From Nitrososphaerales archaeon TH1177 (lineage in GTDB: Archaea; Thermoproteota; Nitrososphaeria; Nitrososphaerales; Nitrososphaeraceae): DNA of 6,383 nucleotides. Each line of letters opens with the position of its first letter. Within the stretch, counting starts at the first letter, position 1. This document shows positions 1-6,034 of the stretch, piece by piece. Location of the stretch: NCBI GenBank assembly GCA_014523515.1, contig JAATVJ010000285.1, positions 1 through 6,383 on the forward strand, written 5' to 3'. The notes beneath the pieces were generated by a model, which searched no databases, was not told the origin of the DNA, and was given only the letters and a program-made list of their open reading frames with translations. A program made the translations under genes and the position numbers.

Positions 1-646
1 CTGATGCTCGTAAAATTAATTCGGTTGAATTCTTATCAATTATTTTATTGATTTCACGATCAAGGATAATTGTTTTCCATAATTCTGCATGTTCAATATC
101 TGCAGTTTCATGTATTTTGAAATATTTGATAGCATCCTCCTTGGAAATGCCATAGAATTTTTGTAAACCTTCAATTTTCGTTTTACTAATTTGAGGAATT
201 TCTTTTTCAAAAGAATACATAGTAGATGCGCCTTCAAGTATAGATGAGCGAGACAATTTTTTTAAATTTTCAATAGCCATATTTACTTCATTATTTCCAG
301 CATATTCAACTAATTCTCTTTTTTCTATTCCTAAAGATAAAGCAAATTTTACCCATGGTTCAATATGATCTGATTCTTCAATTTGAGTTTTTTTTGTTGC
401 TTTTAAATAGTGATACATAGAACCATGATTTTCGAGGTTATTATAAATATTGTAAACAAATTCTGGAACAGTTTTGACTAATTGAAAATATTCTTTTGAA
501 TAACCACGTAAATGATTCAAAGTTAACTTTCCTTCTCTCCAAAGAGTATAGAATTGATGACTTAAAAGGCTCCTTTTACTTATTTCATCATCAATTGCTT
601 TTATTAATAAAGTTAAATTATCACTGTAAATGCTCCTACTTACCAT
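1..646 (-). CDS. CADD-like PqqC/TenA-fold protein, putative p-aminobenzoate synthase (3' end beyond window)
   Basis: 215 codons are visible from the ATG at 646-644; the stop lies left of the window. The protein is all-helical with the TenA/PqqC/CADD pattern. Visible motifs are FYTLWREGKL (32-41), EESDHIEPW (90-98), YSFEKEIPQ (144-152) and HETADIEHAELW (179-190). In Chlamydia CADD, as I recall it, the dimetal ligands are E81, H88, E142, H174, D178 and H181, and Y27 and K152 are consumed to make p-aminobenzoate. E147, K157, H179, D183 and H186 here match E142, K152, H174, D178 and H181 with identical spacing, H94 fits H88, and Y33 fits Y27. E90 or E91 may replace E81, with a shorter loop. CADD is about 231 residues, so little is missing. 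The likely role is to supply p-aminobenzoate for folate/pterin synthesis from its own side chains, with O2 and Mn/Fe; this is inferred. The gene diverges from the tRNA. No in-frame ATG, GTG or TTG lies just upstream. Confidence 0.85.
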   Translation of the reverse strand, partial: MVSRSIYSDNLTLLIKAIDDEISKRSLLSHQFYTLWREGKLTLNHLRGYSKEYFQLVKTVPEFVYNIYNNLENHGSMYHYLKATKKTQIEESDHIEPWVKFALSLGIEKRELVEYAGNNEVNMAIENLKKLSRSSILEGASTMYSFEKEIPQISKTKIEGLQKFYGISKEDAIKYFKIHETADIEHAELWKTIILDREINKIIDKNSTELILRAS

Positions 647-721
647 ATAAATTAAAGGTAGTAAACAATAGAAAAACCTTTTGAATTTTGAAAATATTAT
701 TAGACTTTTAAATTAAGAAAA

Positions 722-731
722 GATTTTATAG
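722..731 (+). promoter_or_regulatory. TATA box of tRNA-Glu
   Basis: The run gattttatag lies about 27-35 bases before the mature 5' end at 757, with a purine-rich aagaaaa just upstream that could serve as BRE. Spacing and composition fit an archaeal TBP/TFB promoter. The call rests on position and sequence only. Confidence 0.5.
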
Positions 732-756
732 AAATTAAAATTAAAAAAGTCATTGT

Positions 757-855
757 GCTCCGGTGGTGTAGTAGCTATTAAACTGGCTGCACAGTCCGGT
801 CAAGCATTGTGGCCTTTCGAGTCGCAGATCCCGGGTTCAAATCCCGGCCGGAGCA
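757..855 (+). tRNA. tRNA-Glu(UUC) with D-loop insertion
   Basis: The acceptor stem pairs GCTCCGG (757-763) with CCGGAGC (848-854), with discriminator A855. The T arm is CCGGG/CCCGG (831-835/843-847) around TTCAAAT. The anticodon stem is GTGGC/GTCGC (809-813/821-825, two G-U pairs) around loop CTTTCGA, giving anticodon TTC at 816-818, which reads GAA/GAG as Glu. The D stem is GTGT/GCAT (766-769/804-807), with wobble pairs at its ends. The GCTCCGG...CCGGAGC acceptor and CTTTCGA loop are typical of archaeal tRNA-Glu. The gene is 99 bases long; removing a 23-base insert in the D loop leaves a normal 76-base tRNA with D loop AGTCCGGTCAA. CCA is not encoded. Confidence 0.93.
771..793 (+). other. 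Probable non-canonical tRNA intron in the D loop
   Basis: The D loop is 23 bases too long. AGT occurs at 770-772 and again at 793-795, so the insert can be placed in four registers from 770-792 to 773-795, all giving the same mature tRNA. The register 771-793 is shown because GTG (766-768) can pair with CAC (790-792) and TAGC (772-775) with GCTG (786-789), leaving a three-base TAG bulge that would be cut after its second base. That resembles half of a bulge-helix-bulge splice site; I did not find a convincing second bulge at the 3' site. Non-canonical introns outside 37/38 are known in Thaumarchaeota tRNAs. Confidence 0.6.
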
Positions 856-987
856 ATTATTGAAATAAGAAATATTTACAAATATTATTGAAATTATCTA
901 AAGACAAGTCTGTCGTAGCATTAATATTCTTATTATTTTTAACAAGAGTGCAGATCAAGTACTTGGATGGCGATACTACTACTAGTA

Positions 988-998
988 AAAATATAAAA
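988..998 (+). promoter_or_regulatory. TATA-like box supporting the ATG at 1020
   Basis: The run aaaatataaaa is centred about 26 bases before the ATG at 1020. In archaea this spacing puts transcription start at or next to the start codon, giving a leaderless mRNA, and so favours 1020 over the upstream TTG at 888. Confidence 0.45.
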
Positions 999-1019
999 CA
1001 AAAATCAAGTGGATCATTA

Positions 1020-1910
1020 ATGGAACAATTTGGGGATTATTTGTTAAAAATTAATAATACTTTGGAAAGAGAATTGGACTTCTATTCATGGTCTGAATTT
1101 TATTCGTCACTTAAATATGCCTGCGATGGAGGAAAACGAATTCGACCTCTTATTTTGGTATTATCTTCTGAAATTATCAAGTCAAAAAAAAATGATGAGA
1201 ATATATTCGATAATATTAATCTAGATTTTTCTAAAATAGAAGATCAAAGATATTTAGCGGCTTCTGCAATCGAACTTTTACATACAGAATCAGTAATCCA
1301 TGACGATATTATTGATGAGGAAAATGTACGACGAGGAAAACCTTCATTTCATATTAAATACGGCTATAATAATAGTATTCTAACAGCCGACTTTGTCCTT
1401 GGGATAATTTTGAATATCACTTCCAAGTTAAACAATCCACGAATATCTTCTGAAATCGCCAATGCTGCTATTCGAATGAGCGAAGGAGAAATAATGGAAA
1501 TTAGATTGAACAAAGCTCATACAATTACTGAAGATGATTATATTAAGGTATTAGAAAATAAAACTGCTTCCCTTTTTGAAACTTCAACAAGAGTTGGGGC
1601 AATTTTGGCTGAAGCAGATGAAGAGGATATAAGGGCTATGGGAAATTTTGGGCATTTAATGGGAATAGCATACCAAATTCATGATGATCTTGATGATTGG
1701 AATAATGAAGATAGATTATTTAATTTACTGATGAAACAAAATAATCATTCTCAAGTTTTAGTTAATAAAATGGAAGGATTATACAAATCTTACTCTATCA
1801 AAGCCAAAAATGAGCTTAATTTAGTATTAAGTAATATTCAAAATAAATATACAAAGCGCTTAAAGCATCAATTAGAAGAACTTACTAATCTTACTATGTT
1901 ACCATTTTAA
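1020..1910 (+). CDS. trans-polyprenyl diphosphate synthase (polyprenyl synthetase family)
   Basis: This enzyme of isoprenoid synthesis condenses isopentenyl diphosphate with an allylic diphosphate to make the chains of archaeal lipids or quinones. Numbered from the ATG at 1020 (296 residues), it has GGKRIRP at 37-43, first aspartate-rich motif DDIID at 95-99 followed by RRGKP, a KTASLFETS helix, and second aspartate-rich motif DDLDD at 222-226 after YQIH. All Mg-binding aspartates are present. Residues 4 and 5 before the first motif are S and E, not aromatic, which would allow a product longer than farnesyl; this is inference. The usual lysine-rich stretch after the second motif is missing or replaced (NNEDRLFNLLMKQ). 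The frame stays open back to a TTG at 888, adding 44 residues with a hydrophobic patch, but homologues normally begin near the MEQFGDYL start and a TATA box precedes it. It could be a geranylgeranyl or a longer-chain (menaquinone side chain) synthase. Confidence 0.9.
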   Translation: MEQFGDYLLKINNTLERELDFYSWSEFYSSLKYACDGGKRIRPLILVLSSEIIKSKKNDENIFDNINLDFSKIEDQRYLAASAIELLHTESVIHDDIIDEENVRRGKPSFHIKYGYNNSILTADFVLGIILNITSKLNNPRISSEIANAAIRMSEGEIMEIRLNKAHTITEDDYIKVLENKTASLFETSTRVGAILAEADEEDIRAMGNFGHLMGIAYQIHDDLDDWNNEDRLFNLLMKQNNHSQVLVNKMEGLYKSYSIKAKNELNLVLSNIQNKYTKRLKHQLEELTNLTMLPF

Positions 1911-2340
1911 TTTTACTCAATAATTATAAATGATGTTACATTATTTTTTGAAAAGTAGCTTAAGCTTCCCTCTATATCACTTCCTTAAATTTAAAAAACT
2001 GAAAGATCCAACAATAAAAATTTTAATATTGAAGATAAATGAAAAAATTCTTTTCGAAAGAACATAAATTTTATTTTTAAATTGATTCAGTATAAAATGA
2101 TTTATAAAAATACCAAAGATAATTTAATGTTAACCAATTATTTAGTTCTAATAAATTGATAGTTTTAATTGAATAGTAATATATAATATCTTAATAATAT
2201 ATAAATGATAAAGGAATTGACAAAAATTTTTTGTTAATGAATAACAAAATAATTATATTTCAATAGGAAAGAATAAACCAAATTATTGTGATTATCTGAG
2301 GATGGGTAATAATTATTTCATTATTTTATTTTCATAAGAA
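1911..2340. other. AT-rich region without a convincing gene
   Basis: No reading frame here resembles a known family. A T6 run at 1944-1949 could end transcription of the polyprenyl synthase gene. A 45-codon frame at 1930-2067 on the plus strand starts with ATG ATG but is K/L/I/F-rich and no better than chance in such AT-rich DNA. The right part holds a short inverted repeat (2229-2249) and runs into the transposase remnant. Confidence 0.5.
2229..2249. repeat. Short inverted repeat (8-bp arms, 5-base loop)
   Basis: TTTTGTTA at 2229-2236 is perfectly complementary to TAACAAAA at 2242-2249, with loop ATGAA. It lies about 100 bases left of the transposase remnant. It could be a weak hairpin, a protein-binding site or chance; I found no matching copy on the right side of the element. 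Confidence 0.25.
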
Positions 2341-2342
2341 AT

Positions 2343-3407
2343 AGAGCTAGTTTAGTAGAATATGATCTTTTGGTAAAATACCATACCTGCCAACAAACTA
2401 ACACAGAAAAGATCAACATCTATTCTGATAAGAATTTTGTATTTGATTGGTTTGATTCATTGGCCACATAACAATAATAATTATAAAACAAGACGTGGTA
2501 GATCATATGTCTATTCTCCTAGTGTTATCATGAGATGTTTTGTTGTTCGTATATGGTTTAGATTGGATTCCAATAAATCATTGCACGAATACATTGCAAT
2601 GGACTACCCTATAACAGAAAGATAAGGAAGACATGTGGACTCTCAAGGATGACACCAAGCAGAAGGGCATTCGACAGACCTCTTGTCACAATATCTGGAG
2701 ATATAAAAAACAGAATCACTCCTATGAGTGAACTTTTTGTACGTTATAAAATAGTTGATCCATCTATTATTCTTTCAGCAGATATTACTCTTGTAAATGC
2801 TAAAGGTTATGTCTGGCACAAATCATCTATGACTAATGGAGTAATACCACAGTCTGGTATTGATACTGAGGCAAGATGGTGAAGATTCGGCCATACAAAT
2901 GGTTGGATATTTGGATACAAACTGCATCTGGTAGCAAGTACTAATGTTTCTATCATTGTACCTTTAGCAGCAGATTTTACGACTGCCAATATAACAGACA
3001 ATCAGTTATACAGTATATTAACAACAAATCTATCAGTTACAATTATCAAAATAACATTATTCATGTCTACAGATCCGGGATACGATGATCATAAACTGTA
3101 TGATCTCAGCAACAATATGGGATTTCAATTAGTGTGTCCAGTACAGAGATATGAAAATACATCTGTTGTCAGGATAAAACTGATAGAATTTTATAAATCA
3201 GATATTGGACAGGCTATCTATTCTCTAAGAAGTATATTAATTGAACTGTTAATGGAACATATCAAATCTGTTTTTAGAATAGATTCATTATCTATTAGAG
3301 GATATCACAAGATCTGTAAAATAGTGTTACTATCAGTACTACTATATCAGATACTTGTCTATTATAACTGTAAAACAGATAAAGTTAATCCCAGAGCAAT
3401 CAGATAG
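2343..3407 (+). pseudogene. Degraded IS5/IS4-type DDE transposase
   Basis: Three segments join into one transposase of about 355 residues. Segment one is open before 2343 and runs to the stop at 2469-2471 (LVEYDLLVKYH..., FVFDWFDSLAT). After a frameshift near 2465-2475 segment two (NNNNYKTRRGRSYVYSP...) runs to about 2610. A second frameshift near 2605-2613 restores the first frame (NRKIRKTCGLSRMTPSRR...), which reaches 3407 but is broken by TGA at 2880-2882 within DTEARW*RFGHTNGW. Catalytic positions look kept: D in SADITLVNAKG, D in TDPGYDDHKLYD, and E in the signature YSLRSILIELLMEHIK, close to Y-2-R-3-E-6-K with one extra residue. No ATG is left at the N-terminus, and I could not identify terminal inverted repeats or target duplications. 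The protein is not expected to be made, and the copy cannot move by itself. Confidence 0.87.
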
Positions 3408-3715
3408 ATGCTAGGAACATAATGACTGATTACATCTATTATGTAGTGGAATGATATTTGTTTATTGAATTATTTAGTATATTCAATTATATTAAAAGTG
3501 AAATTGAACTAATTTTTAGATATCTGTAGGTTCATTTCGTAATTGAAATTAATATATTAGAGAATTTCTTTGTAACAACAATTATTATTAAATTAAAAAC
3601 AATAATAAAAATTGGATATTAAACACCATGTAATCGAAAATGGCAATAAAGATTTATGTACTATTACTTTTTTTTCTATAATTGCAATTTTATTTAATAC
3701 TCCATTTAGAAATGT
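3408..3715. other. AT-rich spacer downstream of the transposase remnant
   Basis: No gene is seen. The spacer contains a 7-bp inverted repeat, ATTGAAT (3464-3470) and ATTCAAT (3481-3487), with a 10-base loop, and several T-runs near 3667-3674. The right end of the insertion element should lie in its left part but is not recognisable. Confidence 0.45.
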
Positions 3716-3724
3716 TTTTTATAC
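3716..3724 (+). promoter_or_regulatory. TATA box of the PRC-like gene
   Basis: TTTTTATAC ends 25 bases before the ATG at 3749. This predicts a leaderless or nearly leaderless transcript and favours ATG 3749 over the in-frame TTG at 3743. No Shine-Dalgarno is present. Confidence 0.5.
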
Positions 3725-3748
3725 AATACTAGTAAAGTATATTTGAAT

Positions 3749-4345
3749 ATGGTATCAGGAAGATATTTTAATAGAGGGGTAAAATCTTTAGATAATCCAG
3801 ACGTTGGATATGTAGTAAGAGAAACTCCTGATAAGATAATAGTTTTTGGGGGAAAAGGAAATAGATATGATATACCAATATCTGAAATCCAACAAGTAGG
3901 TGCAAATGTTCTTGTTGGATTACCTTTTTCAGAAATCAAAAATAAATATAGTATGAATAGAAATGATCCTCTGCCCACCAGTAGAAAAGATCCTTGGGCT
4001 GATGAAAAAAAACAAGTTGATTTAGCATATTATGAAGGAAAATATCCAAAATCTCTTTTTAACAAAGGAGTTAGAGCACGAAATGAAGATGACCTTGGCT
4101 TTGTAGTGAAAGAAACGAATGATGAAATAATAGTATTTGGATATTCTAATGATCGATATGATATTCCTAAATCAGAGATAATAGCAGTAGGAATGAATGT
4201 GATTATAGGAAAAGATTTTCCAGAATTATTAAAATATAAAGTAGATAGAAATGCACCGTTACCTACTGGAGAACCAATAGAAACAGTTGTTGAAGAAGCT
4301 TATCCTGAGGATTCAGAAAACAAAAAAGATAATCAAAAAGAATAG
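3749..4345 (+). CDS. Protein with two tandem PRC-barrel-like domains
   Basis: The 198-residue soluble protein has no signal peptide or membrane segment. Two copies of one module lie 97 residues apart: GYVVRET.DKIIVFG (20-34) with RYDIPISEI (39-47), and GFVVKET.DEIIVFG (117-131) with RYDIPKSEI (136-144). Each copy is followed by a G.NV..G segment and ends in N-R/D-R-N-x-P-L-P. The strand-rich pattern with DxIxVFG and YDIP.SEI resembles the PRC-barrel family, whose members bind RNA, photosynthetic or cell-division partners; similar hypothetical proteins are, as I recall, common in Thaumarchaeota. The linker (77-96) and the E/K/D-rich tail (174-198) are charged and probably disordered. The gene stands alone behind its own promoter and is followed by a T-rich terminator. 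Molecular function is unknown. Confidence 0.82.
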   Translation: MVSGRYFNRGVKSLDNPDVGYVVRETPDKIIVFGGKGNRYDIPISEIQQVGANVLVGLPFSEIKNKYSMNRNDPLPTSRKDPWADEKKQVDLAYYEGKYPKSLFNKGVRARNEDDLGFVVKETNDEIIVFGYSNDRYDIPKSEIIAVGMNVIIGKDFPELLKYKVDRNAPLPTGEPIETVVEEAYPEDSENKKDNQKE

Positions 4346-4507
4346 ATTTATTAAATTTTTTATTTTTGTTTTTGTTTTTTCTATTGAATCCATTGCAATC
4401 AATCCTCTACTAAATAGAAAAATTCCAAAAATTATCAGGAATACTGATGCATATTCAAAAGAGTATACAGAAATACCAAAAACTTGTTTGCGGGGTATCC
4501 TGTGAAG
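4313..4507 (-). pseudogene. Open minus-strand frame with membrane helix; possible second half of a broken small membrane protein
   Basis: The frame is open from 4507 (after TAA at 4510-4508) to TGA at 4315-4313, about 64 codons, but has no ATG, GTG or TTG before the hydrophobic part. It reads RKQVFGISVYSFEYAS, then a membrane-like stretch FLIIFGIFLFSRGLIAM, then lysine-rich sequence. The composition looks like a real membrane helix followed by a positive patch. Together with the frame at 4519-4641 it could once have encoded one two-helix protein, now split by a stop and a frameshift; it could also be chance, because the tail overlaps a T-rich terminator and the 3' end of the PRC-like gene. 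The call is tentative. Confidence 0.3.
4356..4382 (+). terminator. T-rich archaeal terminator of the PRC-like gene
   Basis: Runs of T6, T5, T5 and T6 interrupted by single A or G begin about 10 bases after the stop codon at 4343-4345. Archaeal RNA polymerase terminates at such oligo-T tracts without a hairpin. The same bases read on the minus strand give the lysine/threonine-rich part of the small frame at 4313-4507. Confidence 0.55.
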
Positions 4508-4518
4508 TTAAATTGTTA

Positions 4519-4641
4519 TTAGCTGTGTCTTGTTACTATAGATCCCGTAATTATCATTCCAATCAAACCTATAGCTAGAATTATCCCTCCTATTATTACA
4601 TTTCTTCTTTGTTTACCACGATGTAAGAAGAATAATGTCAT
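4519..4641 (-). CDS. Small single-helix membrane protein (40 residues)
   Basis: ATG at 4641-4639 opens a 40-codon frame ending in TAA at 4521-4519. The sequence is a short hydrophobic start, a basic patch HRGKQRR (7-13), a glycine-rich membrane helix VIIGGIILAIGLIGMIITG (about 15-33) and a short polar end TRHS. The basic patch before the helix predicts an Nin-Cout orientation by the positive-inside rule. The frame has no other start upstream before a TGA at 4686-4684, and no clear TATA box was found. I do not recognise a family. The ordered layout of charge and hydrophobicity argues for a real small gene, or for the first half of a longer two-helix protein that continues in another frame at 4507-4313. 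Confidence 0.45.
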   Translation of the reverse strand: MTLFFLHRGKQRRNVIIGGIILAIGLIGMIITGSIVTRHS

Positions 4642-4812
4642 AGCGTTTAGAGAATTTTTGGAAATTTTGAATGTACACTTGCATCATTTCTTATATTACT
4701 TTGTAATTTTTTAATAAATATTATCTCTTTAATTTTTGAATTTTAGAAATGATTAAAGTCATTAGTAAATAAGCAAAAAGATTTAAATTATGATTGATAG
4801 CTAATAAATAAA

Positions 4813-4820
4813 TTTAAAAC
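4813..4820 (+). promoter_or_regulatory. TATA box of the 112-residue protein gene
   Basis: TTTAAAAC lies about 30-37 bases before the ATG at 4850, predicting a leader of under 10 bases. No Shine-Dalgarno is present. Several AT-rich alternatives exist nearby, so the exact box is uncertain. Confidence 0.35.
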
Positions 4821-4849
4821 TTATTAATTAAATCACACATACAATATGT

Positions 4850-5188
4850 ATGCTTGTAAAAATTAACAAATATACTAAACATAATGTAAACGTTACTGAA
4901 TTGGATATTGATGAGTTTGGAACAATAATCCCAATAAGAGATTTGGAATTAAAAATATTGGAACATAATAACAATTTATATGATTTAATAACACAATCTT
5001 CCTATGCTGCAATATTTACAAAAAAAGATCTCGATAGTACGGATGTCAAAGATCATACCTATGATGAAAATTCAAATATTATCTTATTAGTAAATCCTAT
5101 AACAATAGAAGAACTTAACAACGAAAAAAAGAAAGTAATTGAATCTATGGATAAGGCCAAAAAAAATAGAGATCAAAATAAAGTTTGA
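4850..5188 (+). CDS. Uncharacterised 112-residue protein
   Basis: I do not recognise the family. The product is soluble, without signal peptide, membrane helix or cysteine. Residues 1-85 alternate short hydrophobic strands and helices (LVKINKYT, LELKILEH, SNIILLVNP), and the last 25 residues (EELNNEKKKVIESMDKAKKN) are charged and helical, possibly a coiled coil. The ATG at 4850 is chosen because it follows a TATA-like box; the ATG at 4846 is out of frame and closes within a few codons. The reading frame has amino-acid use typical of a real protein and a normal length, and it converges on the Rieske gene with 35 bases between stops. No functional clue comes from its neighbours. Confidence 0.68.
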   Translation: MLVKINKYTKHNVNVTELDIDEFGTIIPIRDLELKILEHNNNLYDLITQSSYAAIFTKKDLDSTDVKDHTYDENSNIILLVNPITIEELNNEKKKVIESMDKAKKNRDQNKV

Positions 5189-5223
5189 CTTGTAGAGAAT
5201 ATATCTAATGGAATTTTAAATAT

Positions 5224-5580
5224 TTATGGTATATCGAGATAGATTTTATTATCTTTTTCAATTATTTTATAAAGGACTAAATTATCTGATTTTTTCCATT
5301 CTGAATTTTGATTCGACCATTTTATAGGAATTTTTTCGAGTTTTCCTGTAGTCAAGTCATATTCAAAATCATGTAAATAGCACATAATACGAAAATTACT
5401 AGGAGATAAATCACTTTTTGATAATGATGCTCCTCGATGAGGACAATAATTATTACAAGCAAATAATTTTCCATTAATTTTGCCAATCAAAACATCAATC
5501 ACATTCGATTTTATTTTTAATTGAAAAACTTTCATACAGTTACCTTGAATACTATTGATATCACAGATTTTATAAAGCAT
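5224..5580 (-). CDS. Rieske [2Fe-2S] ferredoxin-like protein
   Basis: This 118-residue, single-domain soluble protein has the Rieske cluster ligands C46-P-H48 and C67-Y-L-H70. The second loop is CYLHDFEYDLTTGKL, the FxxDLxTG feature being typical of Rieske ferredoxins, and the first is NYCPHRGASL. The spacing CxH-18-CxxH is within the family range. No transmembrane anchor or Tat signal precedes the domain, so it should be a cytoplasmic ferredoxin rather than the Rieske subunit of a bc1-type complex. It would carry electrons to a partner such as an oxygenase or reductase, but no oxygenase or reductase gene is adjacent, so the partner is unknown. The second loop has YLHD where many members have P.HG, a mild variant. 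The gene converges on the preceding one. Confidence 0.9.
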   Translation of the reverse strand: MLYKICDINSIQGNCMKVFQLKIKSNVIDVLIGKINGKLFACNNYCPHRGASLSKSDLSPSNFRIMCYLHDFEYDLTTGKLEKIPIKWSNQNSEWKKSDNLVLYKIIEKDNKIYLDIP

Positions 5581-5619
5581 GTCTTGGATTATTCTTGGGA
5601 TTATCTAATTTAATTTAAT

Positions 5620-5627
5620 AATATAAA
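5620..5627 (-). promoter_or_regulatory. Possible TATA box of the Rieske gene
   Basis: Read on the minus strand the site is TTTATATT, about 40-47 bases before the ATG at 5580, which would give a leader near 17 bases. A second AT-rich box, TTAAATTAAATT, lies closer and would give a leaderless transcript. Confidence 0.3.
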
Positions 5628-5639
5628 TTAAGGTAGAAC

Positions 5640-6034
5640 GCTTGATCAAAATATAAAGAAGAATTTTTAATTTTTAAATTAATAACAGGATGCATATTAA
5701 ATAGTTTATAAGAATGCAGTTTCAAGAAAAATAGAAAGATTTTCAACTAAATATAGAATTATATCCATGTTAGAATATTTGGTTATAATCAATTTAAAAT
5801 CTAATTAAATATTGATATTATGAAAAAACGAGACAAATTACACATCAACATTTGAAGAAGCTGATGTTAATATTATCTGAATTAAAAGAAAAATAAAATG
5901 CAATGAATTTTTAAAAAAAATAAAACATGATTTATTTAAACTTTTTATCTTAAGTAGCATTTTAAAAGTTATAAATACTAAAGTTGAAATAACTAAGAAA
6001 AGATAGAAAGTATGAAAAAATTTGAAAATAGCTA
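5640..6034. other. AT-rich intergenic region with broken plus-strand frames
   Basis: No intact gene is seen. Three short plus-strand stretches have protein-like composition but no proper start or length: 5700-5806 (NAVSRKIERFSTKYRIISML...), 5816-5893 (EKTRQITHQHLKKLMLILSE...) and 5824-6006 with an internal TGA (NYTSTFEEADVNII*IKRK...). They may be remains of a decayed gene or chance. A 6-bp inverted repeat ACATCA/TGATGT lies near 5841-5867. Confidence 0.3.

Noticed and set aside
40..237. Minus-strand 65-codon frame
   Set aside because: It is in a different frame from the CADD-like protein, which covers the same bases with clear motifs (HETADIEH, YSFEKEIPQ).
496..684. Plus-strand frame of 62 codons
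   Set aside because: It lies antisense to the CADD-like gene, whose minus-strand translation has conserved catalytic motifs; the plus-strand product has no family features.
757..1019. tRNA gene as attachment site of an integrated element
   Set aside because: There is no integrase gene and no second copy of the tRNA 3' end in the window.
1930..2067. 45-codon plus-strand frame starting ATG ATG
   Set aside because: The K/L/I/F-rich composition and length are expected by chance in AT-rich DNA; there is no clear promoter and no domain.
1911..2340. CRISPR array or regularly spaced repeats
   Set aside because: The region is AT-rich with short chance repeats, but nothing recurs at a regular spacing.
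2807..3001. Minus-strand frame of 64 codons
   Set aside because: It is antisense to the best-conserved part of the transposase remnant.
2260..3480. Terminal inverted repeats of the insertion element
   Set aside because: Only weak resemblance was seen (AATAAACCAAAT left, AATAAACAAATA in the reverse complement right), too short and imperfect to call.
3706..3978. Minus-strand frame of 90 codons with hydrophobic start
   Set aside because: It is antisense to the first PRC-like module, whose duplication proves the plus-strand frame.
4287..4505. Plus-strand frame of 72 codons overlapping the PRC-like gene end
   Set aside because: The hydrophobic run FIKFFIFVFVF is simply translation of the T-rich terminator; the frame overlaps the upstream gene and has no promoter.
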